Part shown: in pieces, positions 19,022 through 25,668 of the stretch | Position numbering within the stretch: position 1 is the stretch's first letter | How the letters are laid out: each line of letters begins with the position of its first letter | Assembly: GCF_009740285.1 (NCBI RefSeq) | Contig: NZ_CP046566.1 | Span: 3,324,658 to 3,388,657 of the forward strand | DNA length: 64,000 nt | Direction of reading: 5' to 3' | DNA from: Phnomibacter ginsenosidimutans | GTDB taxonomy: Bacteria > Bacteroidota > Bacteroidia > Chitinophagales > Chitinophagaceae | Made by a program: the position numbers and the translations under genes | Notes under the pieces: model-generated | What the model was told of the DNA's origin: nothing | Seen by the model: the letters and a program-made list of their open reading frames with translations, nothing else | The model's database searches: none

Positions 19022-19030
19022 GTTGCCTGC
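19022..19030 (+). repeat. left end of cassette-like unit 1
   Basis: GTTGCCTGC preceded by ACGT; the complementary copy lies just after the ORF at 19611-19619 (10 bp perfect when the neighbouring T/A is included). Confidence 0.5.
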
Positions 19031-19065
19031 AAGCATATTTACACCCTAATCAATTGAAGTGACCT

Positions 19066-19605
19066 ATGTTGACAGAACAAGAAGTAAATAAGATATTTTC
19101 TTGGCTTCCTTACAGAGACAATTGGAGTGCTGACAGAAATCGAATTGACGACAACAAACATGCTTACTATGGCGACCTTATTTCAAAGTTGACAGAGAAT
19201 TCACTCTTTGACACTTATTATTCTGAAGATGGAGGTTTAGGAAACTACCTTGAATTTATATGCTATCCAAAAGGACACGTCAGCTATCAAGGTAATGCTA
19301 TAATTGTTTGCATTAGTTTATGTGCTCCCATTGCTGCTTATGGACAGACTACATTTAGCAAGATGTATGACTCTATTGGTTGGGGCGGCTTGTTCACTGC
19401 AGACAAAATTGGCGACATCACAGACACTTCCTTGACGAATATTGAAAATGAAATAAAGGCTCTCTTACTTCAACATAATCTTACATTGCTTGACAAAGAA
19501 TTTGCAAGCAAACAATTACCAGATGAGGTTATTGAAGCTATGAGACATGAAAATCACAATGATGGAAACCAATATTTGCAAGGAATATTTCAAAAGACTG
19601 ACTAA
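19066..19605 (+). CDS. unknown protein, cassette-like unit 1
   Basis: A 179-residue soluble protein that I do not recognise. It starts MLTEQEVNKIFSWLPYRDNW and contains GNYLEFICYPKG, YGQTTFSKMYDSIGWGGLFT and a C-terminal helical part. Codon use is distinctly more AT-rich than that of the surrounding housekeeping genes. It is the only gene between a GTTGCCTGC end upstream and GCAGGCAAC downstream. Role unknown; short soluble unknowns in such units are often immunity or stress proteins, which is only a guess. Confidence 0.6.
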   Translation: MLTEQEVNKIFSWLPYRDNWSADRNRIDDNKHAYYGDLISKLTENSLFDTYYSEDGGLGNYLEFICYPKGHVSYQGNAIIVCISLCAPIAAYGQTTFSKMYDSIGWGGLFTADKIGDITDTSLTNIENEIKALLLQHNLTLLDKEFASKQLPDEVIEAMRHENHNDGNQYLQGIFQKTD

Positions 19606-19610
19606 TGCCA

Positions 19611-19817
19611 GCAGGCAACATGCAGTTTTGCGGCAGCGGGGGGCGACGCAAAGCGTCGGTCATCACCTGTAATTCTATTTTACTTTTGTACCGGTTGACA
19701 TTTATCTATTAAGCTTTTGAATAAATTTTTATCTTTATTAGCACAGCTCAACACTCGTCGCCAGGGGCGACGTAAAAGAATTGCCCCGCCGACCTCAAAG
19801 CTGTGAACGTTGCCTGC
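19611..19817. repeat. 207-bp imperfect palindrome between units 1 and 2
   Basis: Begins GCAGGCAACATG and ends GAACGTTGCCTGC. Arms of about 36 bases pair imperfectly: left arm with TTTTGCGGCAGCGGGGGGC, right arm (reversed) with CTTTGAGGTCGGCGGGGC. Inside are two smaller perfect hairpins, CGACGC-AAA-GCGTCG near 19644 and CGTCGCC-AG-GGGCGACG near 19756, and a TACTTTTG box at 19681-19688 that could drive unit 2. Confidence 0.65.
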
Positions 19818-19841
19818 CATTTTTAGACAAACCTCATACTC

Positions 19842-20888
19842 ATGCCTAAAACACGAGAAGACAGAGTAAATACCGTTATGGGCGGTGGCGGACATGTTGT
19901 TATTCTTGGAGCTGGAGCAAGCATTGCGGCAACAAGACGCAATCCACTTTCAAATGGTAAGGTTCTTCCGTCAATGGACAATTTCATCGAGGTTGTAGGA
20001 CTGACTGACATAGCTGATAAACTATCGACAAACCTAAAAGCCAAAAATTTTGAACAGTTATATAGCAATTTGCATAAAGACAACCCAAATTCAAAAGAGA
20101 TAGTTGAAATAGAGAAACGAGTTCATGCCTATTTCAAAGACATGAAATTACCAGACGAACCCACTATTTACGACTACTTGGTTTTATCGCTACGCCCCAA
20201 AGATTTAATCGCCACGTTTAATTGGGATCCGTTTTTATATCAAGCGTTTGTTAGAAATGGTGATAAAGCTAAGATGCCTTTCCTTTCATTTTTACATGGT
20301 AACGTCGCAATCGGTTATAGTGCAGAAGAAAAAAGATGCGGACCCGCAGGATGGTATTCTAAAGCAACAAAAAACTATTTTGAACCGACAAGACTACTTT
20401 ATCCTGTAGAACAAAAAAACTATACGGACGATGAATTTATTAGCACCGAATGGAAAAGGGTAAAAGCTTGGTTGAACTCTGAAAGCACAAAACGAGTGAC
20501 AATTTTTGGTTATGGAGCACCAGCGACAGATGTTGAAGCTGTAACGTTATTGAATGAAGCATGGGGTACATCGGACGACAGAAACATGGAGCAGTTTGAA
20601 ATTATTGACATCCGACCAGAGGAAGAAGTCAGAAATCAGTGGGATACATTTATTCATTCGCATCATTACGACTATGCTACGGACTACTTTTCGTCTTCAT
20701 TGGCTGCAAATCCCAGACGGACAAGTGAAAGCTATTTTCAGCACATTGAACCCTTAACGCCTGACGAAGCATTTAGTGCGTCAAATCCAGTTCCCAAAAC
20801 CTTTAAGACATTACAGGAACTTTGGGACTGGCATCAGGAATTAGTTGATGCTGAAAGAGCATGGGAAGTTGAACACGGAGAGCAATAA
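19842..20888 (+). CDS. SIR2-like protein, cassette-like unit 2
   Basis: A 348-residue soluble protein whose first ~235 residues form a SIR2-like domain: VVILGAGASIAA at 19-30 (NAD-binding loop), IATFNWDP at 123-130 (the T-x-N-x-D motif) and SFLHGN at 149-154 (catalytic His position). FGYGAPATDVEA near 222 resembles the second NAD-binding strand. Domains of this kind in mobile DNA often act as NAD-consuming effectors of phage defence, unlike housekeeping sirtuins; here this is inference. The C-terminal ~110 residues (WELW/HQEL helical end) are not recognised. AT-rich; flanked by matching inverted ends at 19809-19822 and 20887-20901. Confidence 0.75.
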   Translation: MPKTREDRVNTVMGGGGHVVILGAGASIAATRRNPLSNGKVLPSMDNFIEVVGLTDIADKLSTNLKAKNFEQLYSNLHKDNPNSKEIVEIEKRVHAYFKDMKLPDEPTIYDYLVLSLRPKDLIATFNWDPFLYQAFVRNGDKAKMPFLSFLHGNVAIGYSAEEKRCGPAGWYSKATKNYFEPTRLLYPVEQKNYTDDEFISTEWKRVKAWLNSESTKRVTIFGYGAPATDVEAVTLLNEAWGTSDDRNMEQFEIIDIRPEEEVRNQWDTFIHSHHYDYATDYFSSSLAANPRRTSESYFQHIEPLTPDEAFSASNPVPKTFKTLQELWDWHQELVDAERAWEVEHGEQ

Positions 20889-20892
20889 AACG

Positions 20893-21095
20893 GCAGGCAA
20901 CATCGGTTTGGCGTTATGGCGGCTGACTCAACGCAGCATCAACATTTGTTTCGCTATTGGGCTGCATATTCAGCTTGACGACATGCTATTGAGCAGTAGA
21001 AATAAACTTGTACATTAGTTCACCAATCGGCTTCAGTTGTCGGCGGACGGAACACAGAATATCGCCACAACGCCAAGCCGCAGGACGTAGCGGTT
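20893..21095. repeat. 203-bp imperfect palindrome between units 2 and 3
   Basis: Left arm GCAGGCAACATCGG then TTTGGCGTTATGGCG; right arm reversed reads GGCTTGGCGTTGTGGCG. About 17 bases of the arms pair with two mismatches. The outermost ends differ (GCAGGCAAC on the left, TAGCGGTT on the right), each matching its own neighbouring ORF unit and not each other. Confidence 0.65.
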
Positions 21096-21100
21096 ATTTT

Positions 21101-21646
21101 ATGAAATACCTAAGTAGTCTAATTCTATTTCTTTTATCTGCATTTGTTTCTTTTGGACAAACCAATGAGAAGATAAATGAGATGAATTATTTCATAAACA
21201 CTATTATTGACTTTTTCAAAGCTGACAGATATTTATTACCCGACTCAAACAATATATTTCTTTCATCTAATGCACCAGGATATTTTAGAGATTACATATT
21301 GACAACAGATACATTAAAAGACATCAACAATAAAAAACCTTCTGATTATTTTATTCTAACTAATGAAGAAAAAAATCAAATTCTTGTTGACACTATGAAA
21401 TGGACAAAACTTTCTCAAAAAATGTTTCAACTTGATAATATAAAACTAGTTAGCAAAGACACTGTAAAGAATAGATATGATCCATCTTATCTGATTTACA
21501 AACCAATTTTCTTGAGAGACAATACAGTTTGTTTATTTTATTATGACTTCATTTGTAGTTTATGTGGACACGGGACATTTTGGCTTTATAAAAAGACAAA
21601 AAAAAGTTGGGAACCTTGGATAGAAATTGGTGGCTGGACAAATTAA
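21101..21646 (+). CDS. secreted unknown protein, cassette-like unit 3
   Basis: A 181-residue protein with signal peptide MKYLSSLILFLLSAFVSFGQ; not recognised. The mature part has a CSLCGHGTFWLYKKTKKSW segment near the end. Very AT-rich (many AAA/TTT/ATA codons), unlike neighbours. The unit is bounded by TAGCGGTTATTTT upstream and the complementary AAAACAACCGCTA downstream. Start ATG at 21101 chosen for the signal peptide. Confidence 0.6.
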   Translation: MKYLSSLILFLLSAFVSFGQTNEKINEMNYFINTIIDFFKADRYLLPDSNNIFLSSNAPGYFRDYILTTDTLKDINNKKPSDYFILTNEEKNQILVDTMKWTKLSQKMFQLDNIKLVSKDTVKNRYDPSYLIYKPIFLRDNTVCLFYYDFICSLCGHGTFWLYKKTKKSWEPWIEIGGWTN

Positions 21647-21649
21647 AAC

Positions 21650-21657
21650 AACCGCTA
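21650..21657 (+). repeat. right end of cassette-like unit 3
   Basis: AACCGCTA, perfect complement of TAGCGGTT at 21088-21095. The ~150 bases after it do not form a full palindrome. Confidence 0.5.
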
Positions 21658-21705
21658 AAAATAGGTTTTACGTCAGCAGGGCTGACTGGTCAAGCCTGCC
21701 AACTT

Positions 21706-21737
21706 TTTCCCTTTATCAGTCGGAGTCCTCTCCACTG
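21706..21737. repeat. direct repeat, left copy, flanking the toxin-antitoxin locus
   Basis: 32 bases containing CCCTTTATCAGTCGGAGTCC; recurs with about three changes at 22462-22494. Confidence 0.65.
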
Positions 21738-21805
21738 AAATCCTATATCACTTTGTTTCGGATTGGGAGGACAGCAATCTTTAAAACAAGTTTGCTTAAA
21801 TATGA

Positions 21806-22099
21806 ATGATGAAGCAACTCGCTAATATAAAAGCACAATTATCACAACTGAAACCGGAAATGTCCCGTCGGTTTCATGTGCAAAGTATTGGCCTGTTTGG
21901 TTCCCTAGTTCGTGACGACTTCTTTGCCTCAAGTGACATAGACATTATTGTAGAATTCAATCGCCCCATCGGCATCGAATTTGTTGATTTGGCGGAATTC
22001 ATCGAACAAAGCCTTCAAAAGAAGATAGACCTGGTATCCCGCCAAGGCGTTAAAGACAAATACTTCAAAGCCATAGAGCGGGAGATTGTTTATGTCTAA
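21806..22099 (+). CDS. MntA-type antitoxin nucleotidyltransferase
   Basis: A 97-residue minimal nucleotidyltransferase. SIGLFGSLVRDDFFASSDID is the GS-x10-D-x-D motif that binds Mg and ATP. MntA antitoxins neutralise HepT toxins by adding AMP to them. The start may be the ATG at 21806 or 21809. Its last codons overlap the hepT start by 8 bases, the usual coupling of this toxin-antitoxin type. Confidence 0.88.
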   Translation: MMKQLANIKAQLSQLKPEMSRRFHVQSIGLFGSLVRDDFFASSDIDIIVEFNRPIGIEFVDLAEFIEQSLQKKIDLVSRQGVKDKYFKAIEREIVYV

Positions 22100-22430
22100 A
22101 CGTGAACCCAAACTGTTGATTGGTGACATTTTGGAAAGTGCTCACAAAATCCTCGAGTAAACAGTGGGACAAAGTTTTGAAGAGTTCAAAAATGACAGCA
22201 AAATGGTGGATGCCGTAATCCGCAACTTTGAAATAATAGGAGAAGCAGCAAACCGTCTTCCAGAGGATTTTAAAGACGGTTTTCCCAATATTGACTGGTA
22301 CCGAATCCGCGGATGTAGAAATCGCATTGTTCATGATTATTTTGGTATCGACTATTCCATTGTCTGGACAATCAAAGAGTCCTTTCTGCCAATCATGATT
22401 TATCAATTAAAGCCACTCTCAGAAAGTTGA
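22092..22430 (+). pseudogene. HepT-type toxin interrupted by a TAA stop
   Basis: HepT (DUF86) ribonuclease partner of MntA. The frame is intact in phase but codon 23 is TAA (22158-22160), where relatives have an aromatic residue (ILE-Y). Downstream, SFEEFKNDSK, AVIRNFEIIGEAANRLPEDF and RNRIVHDYFGID (the R-x4-H-x-Y catalytic motif) are well kept. A GTG at 22164 could give an 88-residue product lacking the first helix. Intended length is about 112 residues. Either a recent inactivation or one wrong base. Confidence 0.85.
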
Positions 22431-22461
22431 CGTAGTTCTTCGCTATGTACTATTGCGACGC

Positions 22462-22494
22462 TTTCCCTTTATCAGTCTGAGTCCTTTTCCACCG
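22462..22494. repeat. direct repeat, right copy
   Basis: 33 bases containing CCCTTTATCAGTCTGAGTCC, nearly identical to 21706-21737. Confidence 0.65.
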
Positions 22495-22612
22495 CAACGC
22501 ACCTCCAACGCTACCATTCATCAAATTCCCCACAGCAAGGCTTGGCCATTTCCATTTTCGCTTTAACTTTGAATTTCAAAGCACTTTTGAAATAACCGAA
22601 AATCTACTTTGT

Positions 22613-22948
22613 ATGACCTCTACCGTATCTACTACCAACAACACATCGACCCTTCTGCTTAAGCGGGTGCTGATAGGTGCCGGCATTGCCCTGCTGCTTA
22701 TTACCGTGTTCATCATGCCATCAATCCTTCACCCCAAACCAGAATGGAGCAAGCTGTGGATGCTGCGCCCCCTGCTGGTAGTACCCGTAGCCGGCGGATT
22801 GGCGGCGGCCATTATACATGTTTTGTTGGGCTGGCAGGCCAAAAATGGCTGGCCCAAAATACTGGTGTACTTCGTGTGCCTGCTGGGCTACATCATAGCC
22901 CTGTGGTTGGGTACCGTGGTCGGATTGGATGGCACCCTGTGGAATTAA
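22613..22948 (+). CDS. small membrane protein (often labelled KefB-like)
   Basis: A 111-residue protein with three membrane helices (LLLKRVLIGAGIALLLITVF, PLLVVPVAGGLAAAIIHVLL, ILVYFVCLLGYIIALWLGT) and a conserved-looking end GLDGTLWN. Similar short proteins in Chitinophagaceae carry the database label potassium transporter KefB, but the length and topology do not support a transporter of that family. Function unknown. A CTACTTTG box ends one base before the ATG. Confidence 0.7.
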   Translation: MTSTVSTTNNTSTLLLKRVLIGAGIALLLITVFIMPSILHPKPEWSKLWMLRPLLVVPVAGGLAAAIIHVLLGWQAKNGWPKILVYFVCLLGYIIALWLGTVVGLDGTLWN

Positions 22949-22972
22949 ACCCAACGGCATCTTCTTGTATGC

Positions 22973-23006
22973 AAAAGGTTCGCAGCTATCCACTGCGAAC
23001 CTTTTT
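22973..23006 (+). terminator. terminator after the small membrane protein
   Basis: Perfect 13-bp stem (22973-22985 with 22993-23005) and T-rich tail; also suits the convergent rhodanese gene. Confidence 0.8.
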
Positions 23007-23032
23007 CTATTGCGTCCTTCTATAATCGTTCT

Positions 23033-23377
23033 TTATTCTTTACTGCGTAGCCAGGCTGTTATACCGCCCTCCAGGCTGAATACGGGTATAACCATGCCAT
23101 GGCTTTTGGCCAGTGCTATGGCTTCGGCACTGCGGGTGCCGTCCTGGCACACAAACACAATGGCATCGGCATCCAGCTCATCCAGGTAACTGGCCAGCTG
23201 ATCGAGGGGCAAACGCCTGTCGGCAAAACCATCAATCACCGGTTGTTCGTCGTAGTTGCGTACATCTACCACCAGCACTTCGTGCTCATCGAGCAATGTA
23301 TAAAAATCGTCAATCGTCAAGTGGCAGGTTTGTTCTATCAAAGGTTCAGCAATCATGTGGGTATTCATAACACGCAT
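23033..23377 (-). CDS. single-domain rhodanese-like protein
   Basis: A 114-residue rhodanese domain: EVLVVDVRNYDEQ, IPLDQ-type RRLPLDQLASYL, and the active-site loop VFVCQDGTRSAEAI with the catalytic Cys, ending GGITAWLRSKE. Such proteins carry persulfide sulfur. The start is the ATG at 23377 or 23368. The substrate partner cannot be seen. Confidence 0.9.
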   Translation of the reverse strand: MRVMNTHMIAEPLIEQTCHLTIDDFYTLLDEHEVLVVDVRNYDEQPVIDGFADRRLPLDQLASYLDELDADAIVFVCQDGTRSAEAIALAKSHGMVIPVFSLEGGITAWLRSKE

Positions 23378-23593
23378 TTACAAGCATGCAATAGCTGAGT
23401 AAGTAGCCGGCAGCAACCAACATCAACTGTGTACTGCAATTTACTGGTTTCAGGTATTGCATTTCTGTTTGGAGCCAAAATGAATGGAATTTTATGTCGT
23501 ATATCACAGCCGTGCACCGCAGTTTGTTTCGCTATTTTCCACTTACTTTCGGTGCTGTATTTTTTTGATTATTCATCCATCAACATTGCTCTC

Positions 23594-24334
23594 ATGAAAC
23601 GCCACCTGCTTGCTGTACTTCCAGCATTGTTCATCACTCATTTGGCCATGGCCCAACGCACCGGCGACCCGAAAATGACCGAACTCTGGGAACCCAAAGC
23701 ACCCATTGTTACCCCGGGCAAAACCGCTGCCGACGCCCCTTCCGACGCCATTGTACTGTTTAATGGCACCAACCTTAGCCAATGGGAAAGTGAAAAAGGC
23801 GGTGCCGCACCATGGACCATTGCCGATGGCGCCATGACCGTAAAACCACAAAGCGGCGGCATTAAAACCAAGCAGGGCTTTGGCGATTGCCAGCTGCATG
23901 TAGAATGGCGTACCCCAGCTGTGGTAAAAGGCGAAGGACAAATGCGGGGCAACAGCGGTATCTTTTTAATGGGCCGCTACGAACTGCAAGTGCTCGATAG
24001 CTACAACAATACCACCTACAGCAACGGCCAGGCTGGCAGCATTTACAAACAACACATTCCACTGGCCAATGCCAGCCGGCAGCCCGGCGAATGGCAGAGC
24101 TATGACATCATTTTTACTGCACCCCGGTTTTATGCCGATGGCCGGGTAAAAGCTGCTGCCAGAATTACGGTCATTCACAACGGAGTGCTGGTGCAAAACA
24201 ACGTAGAAATATGGGGGCAAACGCAATACATCGGCATTGCCAATTATGAAAAACATGGTGATCTCGAACCCATTTTCTTACAAGATCATGGCGACCTGGT
24301 CAGCTTTCGGAATATTTGGATTCGGCCGTTGTAA
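23594..24334 (+). CDS. secreted DUF1080 (3-keto-disaccharide hydrolase family) protein
   Basis: A 246-residue protein with signal peptide MKRHLLAVLPALFITHLAMA. The DUF1080 jelly-roll is shown by IVLFNGTNLSQWES, DCQLHVEWRTP, RGNSGIFLMGRYELQVLDSY, IYKQ and the end EPIFLQDHGDLVSFRNIWIR. Family members act on or bind oxidised (3-keto) glycosides. Stands alone; terminator shared with the convergent serine hydrolase. Confidence 0.92.
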   Translation: MKRHLLAVLPALFITHLAMAQRTGDPKMTELWEPKAPIVTPGKTAADAPSDAIVLFNGTNLSQWESEKGGAAPWTIADGAMTVKPQSGGIKTKQGFGDCQLHVEWRTPAVVKGEGQMRGNSGIFLMGRYELQVLDSYNNTTYSNGQAGSIYKQHIPLANASRQPGEWQSYDIIFTAPRFYADGRVKAAARITVIHNGVLVQNNVEIWGQTQYIGIANYEKHGDLEPIFLQDHGDLVSFRNIWIRPL

Positions 24335-24354
24335 GTAAAAGATATAAGGGTAAC

Positions 24355-24390
24355 AAAAAGCTGATTTGTAATTGTACAAATCAGCTTTTT
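24355..24390. terminator. bidirectional terminator
   Basis: Perfect 16-bp stem (24355-24370 with 24375-24390), A run on one side and T run on the other, between convergent genes. Confidence 0.85.
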
Positions 24391-24437
24391 CATTGAGATG
24401 AAATGCGAAAGAAAAGCAATAGGCTAAAATATTACCA

Positions 24438-25526
24438 TTACTTACTTTCTTCTGCCGCCAAAGCTTGCATGATGTTGCTGAGTAGTGTTCTAAAAGATGG
24501 ATGCGCATTGTTGCACAGCACAATGACTGTGTAACGTTTATCTACGCAACGAATGATTTGAGTGCTGTAACCCGGATTATCGCCATTGTGTTTTACAATA
24601 TTGCCGAGCACAGGATGCGTTTCTATTTCCCAGCCAAAACCATACATACTGAGTTGTCCGTTGTTGAGTGTTGCCGGTGTAAACGCCTGCTGTAAAGTGC
24701 TGTGCTGCACCAGTTTGTTTTTGTACAAGGCTTTATCCCAGCGGAGGAGATCGGCAGCAGTGCTGCTAATACGGCCGGGGCCTTTGCGATTGCCCAACCA
24801 CACCGTGTAATCGCTGCTGTGAAATTTGTTCGCATTGATGTAGGCGCCTGTTGAATCTTTCAAATGCCCAGCTGCGAAATTGATTGTAGCTGCTTTGGCT
24901 TCCAGTGTACGTATAGCCGTTTGCTGCATTTTGAGTGGTGTAAAAATCCGCTGCTGCAAATAGGAAATGAAATCTTTCCCACTTACTTTTTCTACCACAC
25001 TGGCCAGTAGCAAATAGCCGGTATTGCTGTAGCGGTATTGTGCACCGGGTGTAAACAACATGGACGGTTGATACTGTCGCAACAAACGGATACAATCTTC
25101 ATTGCCTGCCACTTTCGATTTGTCCCAATGCGCATCCATTACCGCTTGGTAGTCGGGCAGGCCGCTGGTATGATTGAGCAGCTGCCTGATGGTTATTCCA
25201 TTGTAAGGCAAGTCAATGTATTTCGACAATGAATCATCGTATTGCAAACGGCCTTCTTCCTGCAGCATCATAATGGCCATGGCGGTAAACTGCTTGCTTA
25301 CCGAAGCCAGCTCAAACACATCACTCAACTGCAAGGGTGCTTGTGTTTCAAAATGCCGATAACCCGCAACACGATTTGCAATGGGCTTTCCATTTTTGGC
25401 CACCAACAATACACCGCTGAAGCCTTGCTGCACCGCAGTATCAAATGCAGCATCAATGGCTGTGCGTTGTGCTATACCTACAACGGTAAAACACAGCACT
25501 GTAATTATCAAGCAGACTTTTTTCAT
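24438..25526 (-). CDS. secreted serine hydrolase, beta-lactamase/class C family
   Basis: A 362-residue protein with signal peptide (MKKVCLIITVLCFTVVGIAQ). Active-site motifs: ASVSKQFTAMAI (S-x-x-K), YRYSNTGYLLLA (Y-x-N) and VKHNGDNPGYST (H-x-G). Such proteins are D-aminopeptidases, esterases or penicillin-binding-like enzymes; a true beta-lactamase is not implied. Start at 25526 chosen for the signal peptide. Confidence 0.9.
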   Translation of the reverse strand: MKKVCLIITVLCFTVVGIAQRTAIDAAFDTAVQQGFSGVLLVAKNGKPIANRVAGYRHFETQAPLQLSDVFELASVSKQFTAMAIMMLQEEGRLQYDDSLSKYIDLPYNGITIRQLLNHTSGLPDYQAVMDAHWDKSKVAGNEDCIRLLRQYQPSMLFTPGAQYRYSNTGYLLLASVVEKVSGKDFISYLQQRIFTPLKMQQTAIRTLEAKAATINFAAGHLKDSTGAYINANKFHSSDYTVWLGNRKGPGRISSTAADLLRWDKALYKNKLVQHSTLQQAFTPATLNNGQLSMYGFGWEIETHPVLGNIVKHNGDNPGYSTQIIRCVDKRYTVIVLCNNAHPSFRTLLSNIMQALAAEESK

Positions 25527-25615
25527 AAGCAAATACTAAACGGGGTTATCTCATTTCTTCGAAAAAACTTCATGCATTCAAGATACATAGATTGCAAGCA
25601 ATGCTTACAACACAA

Positions 25616-25651
25616 AAAGCGGCTGCCTCATTTGAATGAGACAGCCGCTTT
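25616..25651 (-). terminator. terminator after the amidohydrolase
   Basis: 15-bp stem with one mismatch-type pair (25616-25630 with 25637-25651), 18 bases beyond the stop. Sequence shared with the hairpin at 11290-11325. Confidence 0.75.
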
Positions 25652-25668
25652 ATAAAACGATTCTACCA

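Noticed and set aside
19611-19817. A simple MITE insertion with terminal inverted repeats
   Set aside because: The sister spacer at 20893-21095 has non-matching outer ends that pair instead with the neighbouring ORF units, which a MITE does not predict; kept only as an alternative.
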